From Sycon ciliatum (lineage: Eukaryota > Porifera > Calcarea > Leucosolenida > Sycettidae), in contig NC_088643.1 in assembly GCF_964019385.1 (NCBI RefSeq), positions 6,352,495 through 6,416,494 of the forward strand: a stretch of DNA of 64,000 nt, given 5' to 3'. Below the pieces are notes generated by a model. That model worked only from the letters and a program-made list of their open reading frames with translations, was not told the DNA's origin and did not search any database. The translations under genes and the position numbers were made by a program. This document shows positions 28,188 through 37,326 of this stretch, one piece after another; position 1 is the stretch's first letter; each line of letters starts with the position of its first letter.

Positions 28188-28560
28188 TTTTATAATAGCT
28201 ATAAAGAGAACAAATTCTGCTGTCATCGCCACACTACAACAAAGTCATGAAGGTTTACCAAAATCGATTTTCTTGTCACAATCATCAGTGGAAAGCCGTG
28301 ACTGAAGAATAACCATGCCAAATCAATAATTTATATACATTTAATAAATGTGTTACGAGAACAAAACAAAGTGCTAAAAATAGAATGAGGTCGTAACACA
28401 TTTATTAAATGTATATAAATTATTGATTTGGCATGGTTATTCTTCAGTCACGGCTTTCCACTGATGATTGTGACAAGAAAATCGATTTTGGTAAACCTTC
28501 ATGACTTTGTTGTACAGTGGCGATGACAGCAGAATTTGTTCTCTTTATAGCTATTATAAA
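28188..28560. repeat. Near-perfect 170-bp palindrome (snap-back MITE)
   Basis: Left arm 28188-28357 and right arm 28392-28560 are inverted copies differing at one spot (CACAC-TACAAC versus CACTGTACAAC), separated by a 34-base loop. It lies between the convergent ends of the polymerase gene and the minus-strand gene at 28575. A 14-base direct repeat ATTTTTTTACTTTT flanks it (28150-28163, 28560-28573). A diverged relative of one arm occurs at 55,680-55,830, so it is a mobile family. Confidence 0.93.
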
Positions 28561-28574
28561 TTTTTTTACTTTTC

Positions 28575-29123
28575 TTACACATTCGATTTTCTATAATTCT
28601 CCCATATAGCATCAAGTCTTTGTTGTGACTTTTTATCCTTTGGAATGACTGGTTTGATCTTGATCACATCATCTTCATCATCAATGAGTTTCGAAAGTAG
28701 GAATGGATAACTCACTTTGACTTCTTTCTCTTTATTTGCTACTTCCTTGATCCTCTGAATTTTATCAACAAGATTGTTGAATGGGGTTTTGCTAAGATAT
28801 TTTGGTAAACCAACCTTGTTCAGGTTTTTCTCCAAATTTGTTTCGATCCCTGTTCTGGTTTTAGATTTTTCTATTTCTTCGAAGAAAGATGTGATATCAT
28901 ACAGATCACTTTTCTTCATCTCATACACCTCAAGATCCTCTGGAGTTACTTCATTTTCCAAAATCATCAATTCTATATCTGTGGGAAACCATTCCTGGTT
29001 TCTATAGTCAATGTAGTCCGCTATCATCTTATCTTTCCTGGTAGAGTGTTCATCATCTATCCATGTATCCATCACTTCTTCTTCTTTGTTTGTGGAGTAG
29101 TCGTCATCAAACCACGCATCCAT
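28575..29123 (-). CDS. Acidic Polinton protein, unknown
   Basis: 182 residues, whole. The amino end holds two similar units (DAWFDDDYSTNKEEE and DTWIDDEHSTRKDK). A helical middle (ITSFFEEIEKSKTRTGIETNLEKNLNKVGLPKYLSKTPF) is followed by a lysine-rich end (KPVIPKDKKSQQRLDAIWENYRK). No family recognised. Start at ATG 29123; the spacer to the upstream gene is 67 bases of AT-rich sequence. No TAGATA box is present. Confidence 0.6.
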   Translation of the reverse strand: MDAWFDDDYSTNKEEEVMDTWIDDEHSTRKDKMIADYIDYRNQEWFPTDIELMILENEVTPEDLEVYEMKKSDLYDITSFFEEIEKSKTRTGIETNLEKNLNKVGLPKYLSKTPFNNLVDKIQRIKEVANKEKEVKVSYPFLLSKLIDDEDDVIKIKPVIPKDKKSQQRLDAIWENYRKSNV

Positions 29124-29190
29124 GATTTCACTTCTAAAAAAAATATTTTTTGCTTTTTGTTTTTGTGGATTGTTTGACTATTTTTACAAA

Positions 29191-29700
29191 TCATTTGCTG
29201 AAAATTTCACCTCTTCTTTCTGGAAATGCTTTATAGCAACAACAACAAGTTTCAGTGTCATCGGTCTTGTCTTTGTAAACCCACTTCAGGTGAACGATAC
29301 CATTGACGGTGTCACCTTGCTTGATCTTGTTGGTTTTTGATGGTTTGTTGTCCTCATCAAAGATAGCACAATCAGGAGAAATCTGGAGAAACAGGATTGG
29401 GTGGTCACACTTTGCTGTGTTAATCCTGCTTCTAACCGTATTTCCTTTGGACTCTATCTTCTTCTCGATACAACGGATGGATTTACAAATGTCACTGTCA
29501 GAAGAAAATTTCAGAGAGTCCTCTTGTCCTTTCTTCACAGCATTCATGATATTTGTCTTATCAGTGAATTTTATGTATGGTTCCTTACCATTGATTGTCA
29601 GTGATCCACATTTATTCCCATCCTTGATTGTAATTCGACAATCAATGGAGTCAGTGAGAATAGCAGCTGTGTCAAACGGGGTTGGTTTCTTGCTTGTCAT
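29191..29700 (-). CDS. Polinton protein, unknown, strand-rich
   Basis: 169 residues, whole. The amino half reads as alternating strands (IDCRITIKDGNKCGSLTINGKEPYIKF); later parts read HPILFLQISPDCAIFDED and KQGDTVNGIVHLKWVY. The end carries CCCCYKAFPERR. The pattern could fit a small beta-barrel DNA-binding protein, but that is a guess and no family is recognised. It is the outermost right-arm gene found, followed by about 70 bases of ordinary AT-rich sequence. Confidence 0.55.
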   Translation of the reverse strand: MTSKKPTPFDTAAILTDSIDCRITIKDGNKCGSLTINGKEPYIKFTDKTNIMNAVKKGQEDSLKFSSDSDICKSIRCIEKKIESKGNTVRSRINTAKCDHPILFLQISPDCAIFDEDNKPSKTNKIKQGDTVNGIVHLKWVYKDKTDDTETCCCCYKAFPERRGEIFSK

Positions 29701-29798
29701 CTTGGAAAGTTTGTGTAGAATCGTTGGTTATACCTATGGCAACCGTTCCTCTAATATAGAATAATTAGGATTCTCATCCAAAGCTGAACCACCCGAAG

Positions 29799-30124
29799 TT
29801 GGCTCAGAAAAACGATCCCACATCAGTCCTCGAAGTGAGCCAAGATTGGGTAAGTGAAAAAGCTCAAGTTGGCTCACTTTCGATTTTCTCAGAGGGAGCA
29901 AGTTGACTCACTTTTCTGGAACTAGGTTGAGCCAACATGGGATCAGTGTTTGGAGTGGTAAAATTAGTACTTGGAGGTGTAAAATTAGTACTTGGAGTTG
30001 TAATATTAGTACTTGGGGTGTCTATCCTTTACTACAGTAGTATAGGACGAGGGGGGAGACTTTGGAGAGCGGCCCGAAGGGCCGATCGAGAAAGTCGATC
30101 TTGGCTCACCTGGAAGGTGAGCCA
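29799..30124. repeat. Seven TTGGCTCAC-type boxes
   Basis: The 9-mer TTGGCTCAC, or a one-base variant, occurs in both orientations at 29799, 29835 (reverse), 29869, 29903 (TTGACTCAC), 29927 (reverse variant), 30101 and 30116 (reverse). Pairs 29833-29843 with 29869-29879 and 30102-30110 with 30116-30124 form hairpins. The last pair is one arm of the cloverleaf below. Confidence 0.85.
29957..30021 (+). repeat. Three 21-bp tandem units
   Basis: GTAAAATTAGTACTTGGAGG-type units, three in a row with small changes, directly left of the cloverleaf. Confidence 0.85.
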
Positions 30125-30147
30125 GAACCCCCTCGTCCTATACTACT
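30036..30147. repeat. 112-bp cloverleaf inverted repeat
   Basis: A perfect 20-bp outer stem (30036-30055 with 30128-30147) encloses three consecutive hairpins. They are CGGCCC-GAA-GGGCCG (30070-30084), GATCGA-GAAAG-TCGATC (30084-30100) and TGGCTCACC-TGGAA-GGTGAGCCA (30102-30124). Left spacer is 14 bases, right spacer three bases. The fold resembles viral hairpin telomeres or a four-way junction more than an ordinary MITE. No coding capacity. Confidence 0.9.
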
Positions 30148-30180
30148 TACGTAAATCAGGCATCTTTCGTTCCAGTGGTG

Positions 30181-30324
30181 ATGGCGGCAAGTGGAGGGAT
30201 GGGGAAGGCGGCATCGGCATTATACGCAAGGGTGGTCGCTCTTCTGGCAGCAAAGAAGTCCGAGCAGTATTGTCACGTCATGGCCCATGTTTTAGCTGTG
30301 TTGGAGACCCAAGTTCCGGTATAA
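30181..30324 (+). CDS. Short ORF, possible tail of a mobile-element protein
   Basis: 47 codons from ATG: it begins MAASGGMGKAASALYARVV and contains AAKKSEQYCHVMAHV. The G-G-M-G-K-A-A...L..L...K...Y..VM pattern is reminiscent of C-terminal segments of ORFs in invertebrate mobile elements, but I cannot name the family. There is no sign of a full gene around it. Confidence 0.3.
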   Translation: MAASGGMGKAASALYARVVALLAAKKSEQYCHVMAHVLAVLETQVPV

Positions 30325-30464
30325 TGTAATGGATTTCACTGTTTTTTGAAGAAGTTTACGTATTTACTAGTATGCTGTTGCGTCTTGTGTGCTGCGTGTG
30401 CGGCTGGTTGGGTTTTTTTCTTTTACTTTGAGTTCTTTTCATTTGCTTTGAGTTCTTTTTAACA

Positions 30465-30513
30465 CACGCGCGCGTACACACACACACACACACGCATTTA
30501 CATGTGCACAAAA

Positions 30514-30552
<39 letters not shown>

Positions 30553-30640
30553 TACACATGTGCACAAAACCACACACACACAAACACACACACACGCATA
30601 CACATGTGCACAAAACCACACACACACTTACCATTGGACC
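30465..30640 (+). repeat. CA-rich minisatellite
   Basis: Three long (CA)n blocks separated by the spacer CGCATACACATGTGCACAAA, repeated about every 50 bases. It produces false Val/Cys-rich frames on the minus strand. Confidence 0.95.
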
Positions 30641-30954
30641 ATTGGACGCCCATCGCAGGAGGGGATGATAGCGATGCTACAGCAGAAGCCATAGCAGCTT
30701 GTCCTGGGATTGCACTATTCAACAGATTGCAAGGCTGAAGAATTGACCGCCACTATTCAGCCCGGTCTACACGACACAGCTATGAAGTGGCTTTTTCGGG
30801 TCAGTGAATCCCTACCTTTTGGTCTTTTTAATTTTTTCCTGCACACACATCAAACCACATACTCTGGCATGCACTGGCTATTGGTAACCACCCGGGAGAA
30901 TGAAAGAAAAGTCAGGAGGAGTCTGAGAAAGAGAAGAAAGACGTGTGTGACCAT

Positions 30955-31024
30955 AATCGTTTGGAATCGAACCCACACCCTATCGATTGGAAATCGCTGC
31001 ACATACCACTGCACCATTCGGGAT
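30955..31024 (-). mobile_element. tRNA-like SINE head (minus)
   Basis: The minus strand reads TGGTGCAGTGGTATG (A box) and GGGTTCGATTCC (B box) about 35 bases apart, the order of a tRNA gene. Stems are incomplete. A (CA)n tract adjoins at 31,024-31,052. Confidence 0.6.
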
Positions 31025-31052
31025 ACACACACACACACACACACACACATAC

Positions 31053-32031
31053 ACACGAATAAAGATACGCGTGAGTTTTGCGCTCCAAACTTTCTTGCTT
31101 GCACTGTTATGCATCTCAACTTCCGTAATTACTTACACCCTATATTTGATTTTCATATTACCCGATATTGCTATTAGTTCGCACAAACTTGAACCTTTTT
31201 GCGTACATACCCTCGATATTCCCCGTTGCCTTACACATTTATCTACTGAAGTATATACTAGTAGTTATAGGAAACTAGAGGCCACATGCCACGTACTGCT
31301 CTTTTCTCTCCGAAACTCAACACTTGCATGATAGTTTCCTAAAACTTTGAAATTCTCCGTGAAGCCCAAATTTGAAATTGCAAACTAGTAGTTAGTTCTT
31401 GCATCACTGAAGTAAAAATCGTTTCAATATTCCCCTTTTTGTTCTTTGTACTTGTACAATGTACATGTACATACACATGTACTTTGATTTTGTTTCTAAA
31501 TTTCAAAATTCAAATATGGACTCAAACTATTGAATGCTGTTCTCATTTGCAAGCACGGTCCCAACCTATGAATCAAGAAAGAAAATGTGGCTAAATTTAG
31601 ACCATTCAACGAGCATGCACACATAAATATACACACAATCACACCGTGTACCACACACACGCACGCATACACATGTGCACATATACACACACACGACAAA
31701 CATGCTCGTCCAGTTTCCGCTCCAAACTCTCTAGCACTGTTATGCATCTCAGATTTCGTGATTCGTGACCCTTACTTTGATTTTTCAGCTGACCTTCCTA
31801 TTAGTTCGCACAACCCTTTATGATTTTGTACGTTTCCCTCGATATTATCGAGTCTTGATTCCTGTAGCCGATCTCTACCTGTATGCAGAAACGTGAGGAA
31901 GTCGGTAGCAAAATCGCAACTACCGGCAGACTTCGCAAAGCCATGTATATGCATTAGTATTCTGCACCCCACATTCACACTAAGCCAGGGCAACAAGAAT
32001 TTATTATTAATTTTCTTATTACTAGCTCCAA
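31053..32031. other. Intergenic stretch, no gene seen
   Basis: AT-rich sequence with scattered (CA)n and ACATGT repeats (31,455-31,480 and 31,610-31,700). Two segments share the phrase CTCCAAAC(T)TCT..GCACTGTTATGCATCTCA (31,080-31,115 and 31,719-31,752), a diverged ~100-bp duplication. No supported coding region. Confidence 0.6.
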
Positions 32032-32276
32032 CACTTCTCCAAGGCGCAAACCAAAAACCTTCCAACTTGGAAGGCTCAGGTTCGGAAAGTTTCAAGAGGG
32101 GAAGGAAAGCGCAACGAAGAAGAGCATGAGCTTTTATTTTCTTCTTTTTTTCTTCTTCTTTTTATTATTGACACAGCTACGCATCACGGCAACAAAGAAT
32201 GCCGAAACATACTGAACCTGGCGCCTTCCAAGTTGGAAGGTTGTTGGTTTACGCCTTGGAGAAGTGTTGGAGCTAG
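32032..32276. mobile_element. 245-bp MITE with ~60-bp inverted ends
   Basis: CTAGCTCCAACACTTCTCCA at the left is matched inverted at the right, and continues AAGGCG..AAACCAA and AACCTTCCAACTTGGAAGG on both arms. CTAG lies at both borders but is palindromic, so no target duplication can be assigned. No coding. Confidence 0.85.
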
Positions 32277-32878
32277 GTGTCAGGTCACCGAATGTCTCAT
32301 TACTCCTTGTCAGTTTTGTGCCATTTTGTCGCACTTGCTGACTGTATAAGATCTAGTTCCGTTGGTGGACAGTTTGTCATAACTCGTAACATTTTGTACT
32401 TTTCCTTTCTTCATCGTAACTATACTGGCTCACCATCCGAGTCCAAAAGAGAATACTACGCATCATATCAACATAATACTAGCGATCATTCACGTAGTCA
32501 TGACCATGGTATTTGGTATGGTATTGATATTATGAATTCGGTATTTCAACAGTACAAGGTACAACTTGGGAAGATCCGAATGACATAGATACATAAACAT
32601 AAAAGTGGAGTAGGTGCTACAGCTGATCATTTTATCGCAGGTTGTAGGACTAAACTAATACCAGTATGCAAGTACACAAGAAATAAAAGCTGAATAAATA
32701 CCACCATCAGGCAACTGATGATTCCAAAACTGGCAGCGTGAACATAAGAGGATAATTAAGGGAAACCATAGCGTACGAGTTGGGCGCAGGCGGAATAGAC
32801 TTGGAGATGTGCAGCTACAGCAGTGCTGGTACTGTGATATTTATAAACGGTATTGTACTAAGCACTAAATCTATTTAA

Positions 32879-34994
32879 CCCTAGAACAGCCAACGGTGTC
32901 ATTTGACACCGCGCGAGTCAAACTTTTGGAATTACCGAAATATAGCTAATCAGAATAAGCTCAAATCTTGTGACTATTCCTAATTTTTCTTCCTCTTTCG
33001 TCTGCCATAAACCTTTGATTTGTAAGTTATGAGGTACCATAATGGCGAGTTCTTATACCTAGAACGGCCACCCAGTGTCATTTGACACCTGCACTATAAA
33101 AAGCCCTTATTGCAGGTAGATGGAAACAATATGAACACATTTCGAAGGTGTCAGCCATATCGAGTTGCTTGTATGCCAACCAGACAAAAGAAAGGTGCAT
33201 GGGCAGGAAAATCGCTGTATACAGGACAAAATATATGATCACCATACAACCGTCGGTCGAGAATCGCGAATTCGGGGCGGGTAACCATTAGTGCACAGAT
33301 TACACAAACACTCTTCCGCTAATGTCCAAGATACTGCTCATTCCCTTTCATTTTCCTGTAAATTGCCCCAGAGGAGACATCACGGTCTGACGGCCAAGGA
33401 AATACTAGAACGGATGTAGCCTATTACCATGCATGAATCTGATGACCATGAAAGCGAAATTGCCCACTTTATCTTCATTTGATGGCTGGTCAAGTGTAGT
33501 GACCATTGGCAGTGTTGGATCTGTTCTGTCATATGAGGGCGAATCGTACGGTCACAACACCTGAGTGGCACCTGTGGATTTAGAATGTGTTGAGGTTTAC
33601 GAGCCTCCAGAGAGCGGACGAGGATTGCGGGATAGTCCAGAAAAGGAATTGTCAAAAACAGTTGCAGGAGTGCTGGAGACCCCGAAATGGATAGTGTCGA
33701 GGAAGAGGAATCGCAGCTCTTCAACCTGGAGATGGTACACCGCTTTATCGCAAGGATGGTGCTGTGTACTTCGAAGTAGATAATCCTTTCTAACTACTTC
33801 ACGAGCTAATCAGGCTGTTGAACCAAACCTCTTCCTCCCCCGCTTCAGGCTAAACGGATAGGCAGCCGCTGGGATGCCTCCTCTCTCTTTATTGGTCCCA
33901 GATGCTGCAGAAGGTGATTGCTAAGTCTTAACTGATAACTTCATCATCAGTGCATTACTGGTCAAGAAACTGTTGGAGAATAAAGAGTTGCAGTATGAAC
34001 CACTTTGGTAAATTGAAGTGAACTACCATCTAACTTCATTGCCAATAATCGCGGATTGCATTTTGTTTTTCAAGATTACATTGTAGGATGCAAAGATGGT
34101 AGACATAGAAGGTAGAAGTAGCAAGAATTATCAATGGTCCGCCTAGTGTAGAACACCTGGAGCCATATGTTTTACATGGTGAGAGTAGGAAGCCCCACAT
34201 CGTCCAATTCTAGCAAAAGACGAGACATGTCCTTGATCGTTTCGATGGAATGTGGTGGATCTACTCAACAAAGACTATTCCAGAAGATGTCCCCCTGCAA
34301 GGCGGTTACATAAATGAATAGATGTGACAGGAATCAACGCCTTCACAATATCCCAGAATTTTGCTAGTTCATTCACATCCAGAAAACGCTCATTCCTGCA
34401 CTGGTCAATAAGCTTGTAGATAGTTATGGCATCTGGTTGCTAAGTGCCAGCCAAGGAGAAGAGAAGGGTATACCTCTTTGAAAGAGTCTAAAATGCAATC
34501 GTTACTAGCCTAAACCATCTGTAGCAGCATATGTGTCAGCTTGGTGAAACAATGATGCTCATAGTCAGTCCATGTTTGTACTTGTTACTGTGTGTCATTC
34601 ATCGTGACGATCGAGTAATCCGATTATGCCAAAGCACATATTCCCGAAAAGCAGTTCCTCGTGTGCCCAGTGACGTTGCCACATTGCTTGTTATTGTAAC
34701 TCTGTGATTATAAGAAATTCCTATGCAAGTAATTGAAGTTTTGCCAGTAATTGAGCTCATCCTTCGCAATTTCCGTTACGCGTACATTGTATTTTAGTTG
34801 CGTATAGCCAACAATAGTGTCTGGGAGAATCCTTAATTGTTGTGTACATCATAAATGCCGCTAGTGATTTCCAGCACTGAAAACAAAAACTGTAATAACC
34901 TATATCATAGGTCTTAGACATGGAAATGTATGCAGGTGTCAAATGACACCGTTTGGCCGTTCTTGGAGTACTGAAAGTGGTGGCCGTCCTAGGG
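32879..34994. mobile_element. piggyBac-type transposon, decayed
   Basis: 2,116 bp flanked by TTAA on both sides (32875-32878 and 34995-34998). Ends start CCCTAGAACAGCC and, reversed, CCCTAGGACGGCC; a 16-bp palindrome GGTGTCA-TT-TGACACC lies near each end, with a third copy (lacking one outer base pair) at 33,076. The TTAA target and CCCTAG end are piggyBac hallmarks. On the minus strand around 33,400-33,700, short frames resemble the C-terminal part of piggyBac transposase (a TVFDNSFSGL-like segment), with many stops and frame changes, so it is dead. The matching place in copy B has a single TTAA. Confidence 0.88.
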
Positions 34995-35910
34995 TTAAGT
35001 CAACCTCCTCAGCATACTTTGTAAAATAATCAAACAGATCATTTTGGCTGGCGCAGTTCTCGCTGTGGTCGCGACTCAACACGTTTCTGAGATACTTGCC
35101 CAAACCTGAGTAGAATTGTGTCCATCCGAGTTCGGTTGTGATCCCCTGCATATCTCTGAGCTTGCGGTACTTCAGGCAAACCATGAAGTAGTTCTCCAAA
35201 GATATATCTAGCTGATTCATGACGTACAGCTGCAATGTGGAATGCCCCGCACTGGCTCTCAATGGCAATGTCAAAAAGACATCAGGACTCTGGCCTCTTG
35301 ACCAGCACAAACCGAGGTATAGCAGTAATTCAGGGAACTGTTCATTTATCGATGACAATGCACGACCTACTTTAAGAAGTCTCTGAGCGCGATAGTGATA
35401 CTGAAGGAGGGGAATCACTTTCGAAGTGGCATATGCAATTCTTTCGATAAGAAGTGTCTGATAGACTTCCGGAGAACCACATCGTTGCAACGACAGGTCT
35501 CTCAGTCTGTCGAGATGATCATTGCAGCTGTACCCTGAGTTTGATACATGAGGAGTCTGCTGGTGACGTGTTCGCGAAATATCATCTTTCTGCAGCTTGG
35601 GCAAGTGTTTAGTTGCGGCTGTTATAACTAACCGAACATCTTCCATGTAGAGATCAGTAAGCCTTTTCCCAGGGAAGCACCTCTCCACTTTGAACGTTCC
35701 CATTTTGGAAGACAGAAAGGGCAGAAACGGGATGGGGCAACGAGGTCCATACTGCATAGTATCCAATTCGATAGAAGGAAGACAATGGTTGATTCGTTCA
35801 CACATAATCGGATCTAATCTAAGAACTGCTGTTGCCACATACAACGTTTTGCTGGTGTCAATGTACTTCAAGTCGGATGAATCCAACAATGGGCTGATTC
35901 CGTAGCGACG
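34939..35910 (-). CDS. F-box gene copy A, last coding exon
   Basis: About 320 codons. The exon starts at 35910 after an acceptor TACATGCACAG and reads RRYGISPLLDSS, in phase with the F-box exon. The protein part has segments such as SKTLYVATAVLRLDP, DHLDRLRDLSLQRCGSPEVYQ and NYFMVCLKYRKLRDM, mostly helical; I do not recognise a domain. It is about 80% identical to copy B (56950-57864). The last ~20 residues (LTLGRPPLSVLQERPNGVI) are encoded by the piggyBac end; copy B stops at AEVIDC. The protein therefore now ends in transposon sequence, if expressed. Probable role: substrate-binding part of an SCF ubiquitin-ligase adaptor, by linkage to the F-box exon. Confidence 0.75.
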   Translation of the reverse strand, partial: RRYGISPLLDSSDLKYIDTSKTLYVATAVLRLDPIMCERINHCLPSIELDTMQYGPRCPIPFLPFLSSKMGTFKVERCFPGKRLTDLYMEDVRLVITAATKHLPKLQKDDISRTRHQQTPHVSNSGYSCNDHLDRLRDLSLQRCGSPEVYQTLLIERIAYATSKVIPLLQYHYRAQRLLKVGRALSSINEQFPELLLYLGLCWSRGQSPDVFLTLPLRASAGHSTLQLYVMNQLDISLENYFMVCLKYRKLRDMQGITTELGWTQFYSGLGKYLRNVLSRDHSENCASQNDLFDYFTKYAEEVDLTLGRPPLSVLQERPNGVI

Positions 35911-36055
35911 CTGTGCATGTAACACCAAAAAGAGAATGAAGCATCACAGCAATCATACTTTCAAGGACACTGCATAACATTGATTTGATTTTATAAAAAA
36001 GCTTTAAACACTGCGGATCAAGTTGGTGTTCTGGGTTCTCGACGGCTCATCAAAT

Positions 36056-36200
36056 ACGCCTTCACAGAACGACCATTCACAGCGCGACGTTTCACGGAAA
36101 GACATTTCACAGAGTGTAGATATAGCGACTGTTCACTTTGCCGAATATCAGGTTCACGGAAAACAGGTTCATCGAAAACCCGTCGCCGATGACATCGCTA
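36056..36200 (+). repeat. Degenerate ~15-bp repeat array (forward), intron A
   Basis: Loose tandem units of the type GAACGACA-TTCACAGCG / AAAGACATTTCACAGAG. These are the same units as in the longer arrays at 58,010-58,400. Oppositely oriented units lie at 39,370-39,450. Confidence 0.7.
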
Positions 36201-36450
36201 TACATGTAATTATATTGCATTCGAATCATTTATAGAATAAAAAGTTCAACGCATAACAGTTTCACCGAAAACATGCCGCTGATGTCATCGATATACATCA
36301 TTATTTGAATCATGCGTTCGTTCGGCTGGGCGACGTTGCCGAGTGTATTGAGTCACTCGAAGCACTGGAAGCTGAATTTCCTCCTGAGGTGGAGCAAGTA
36401 TTGATATACTTTGAAAAACTGTGAAGAGAGTACGATGTAGGACGGGAGCA
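36200..36450 (+). pseudogene. Mutator-like transposase fragment, copy A
   Basis: Aligns with 59,400-59,770 in copy B. Encodes, with several frame breaks, the peptide order RLGDV..-C-E-S-LE..FPPE-x-E-x-VL-x-YFE. The E-V-x-x-YFE-x-x-YIG pattern is found in MULE and FLYWCH-linked transposase proteins. Copy A is more decayed than copy B. Confidence 0.4.
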
Positions 36451-36815
36451 CTTCTGGAGCTCCTGCGCCGGCCTCAAAACGCGTCCGTGAAACCGGGATT
36501 CCACGACACAGAATTTGGTAAATGAAAAATCTATGAATATTTGTAGGACTCTGTGAGCAGTCACGTCTCGATGACTGATCACGATCTCCGTGACCAATCA
36601 TTAAGCCACACACCAGTTTGAATCCCGATGACCAGTCACAAACAGCCGCGACTTTCTCTGTGAACGGTCAAATGATCCGCGTAAAAACATTACGACTCAA
36701 CTGTGGGCATTCACGTGATCAACAAACTTTTTCCTTCACACTCACAGGCCCAGCAGTGAGCAAGAAAGATTTCGATCAACTCTCGATCTCCGTGTAGTCT
36801 ACTTGTAGCTCTAGT

Positions 36816-37326
36816 CTGGTGTGTAGCCTTTTCCAAAAGGTGCTCTTTTAATTCGCACTTAGTGCTTTTCGCGTCCTTCAAAATATGCTGAAAAAGTGCT
36901 CTTTTTCAGTGAAAACATGCAAAAGTGCTCTTTTTATAGTGAAGCAAAGCCATGATACATGTTCAGATATGAACCCAAGGTGAGAAATGAATATGCACTC
37001 TTCCATTAATTTATGGGTCCACGAAAGGTAAAACAGGAAGTACAGTTCAAAAAACCCACTTTTTACAGCATTGTGTACACCGGGTACAAGCTTCACCACT
37101 TTGTTACTTGTTGCCCCCCCCCCCCCAAAAAAAGCGGCGTGCCAAGGCCCATGGAGCACTCGGAAACTATGATCGCATGCATGAGCAAACAGATTTTAGC
37201 AGTTTTTCAGCTAAAAAAGCTCTAAAGGGTGATATTCATCAAAAACGCAATAAAGGGCGAAAGAAACGGGCTTTTCTAAAAAGGGCGGAAACTGGCGAGC
37301 ACCTTTGGGAAAGGGCTACTGGTGTG
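36816..37326. mobile_element. hAT-type MITE with 8-bp target duplication
   Basis: Element 36824-37318 (495 bp) flanked by perfect CTGGTGTG (36816-36823 and 37319-37326). Ends TAGCCTTTTCCAAAAGGTGC and, reversed, TAGCCCTTTCCCAAAGGTGC. The 8-bp duplication and TAG-type ends indicate hAT. Subterminal AGTGCTCTTTTT repeats are present on the left. No coding. Confidence 0.9.

Larger units (their letters stand above)
1..29770 (+). mobile_element. Fossil Polinton (Maverick), left end outside window
   Basis: A virus-like self-synthesising DNA element. The sequence shows, on collinear strands, a packaging ATPase, minor and major capsid proteins, adenain-type protease, retroviral-type integrase and protein-primed family B DNA polymerase; this gene set defines Polintons. 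Accessory parts are a fibre, a membrane protein, a GIY-YIG nuclease and several small unknown proteins. The right boundary is placed just after the last minus-strand gene (about 29,770) but no terminal inverted repeat could be verified, and the left end is beyond base 1. Several genes look whole (ATPase, GIY-YIG nuclease, small proteins), others are broken; overall I estimate ten or more breaks plus at least eight insertions by other elements. It is a moderately old copy, still clearly readable, and older than the BEL/Pao element inside it. Confidence 0.93.

Noticed and set aside
29937-30329. 130-codon plus-strand frame with repeated VKLVLGGV
   Set aside because: First part is the 21-bp tandem repeat, the middle runs through the cloverleaf hairpins, so it is unlikely to be a gene.
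30356-30722. Minus-strand frames rich in Val and Cys
   Set aside because: Produced by (CA)n minisatellite; no real protein composition.
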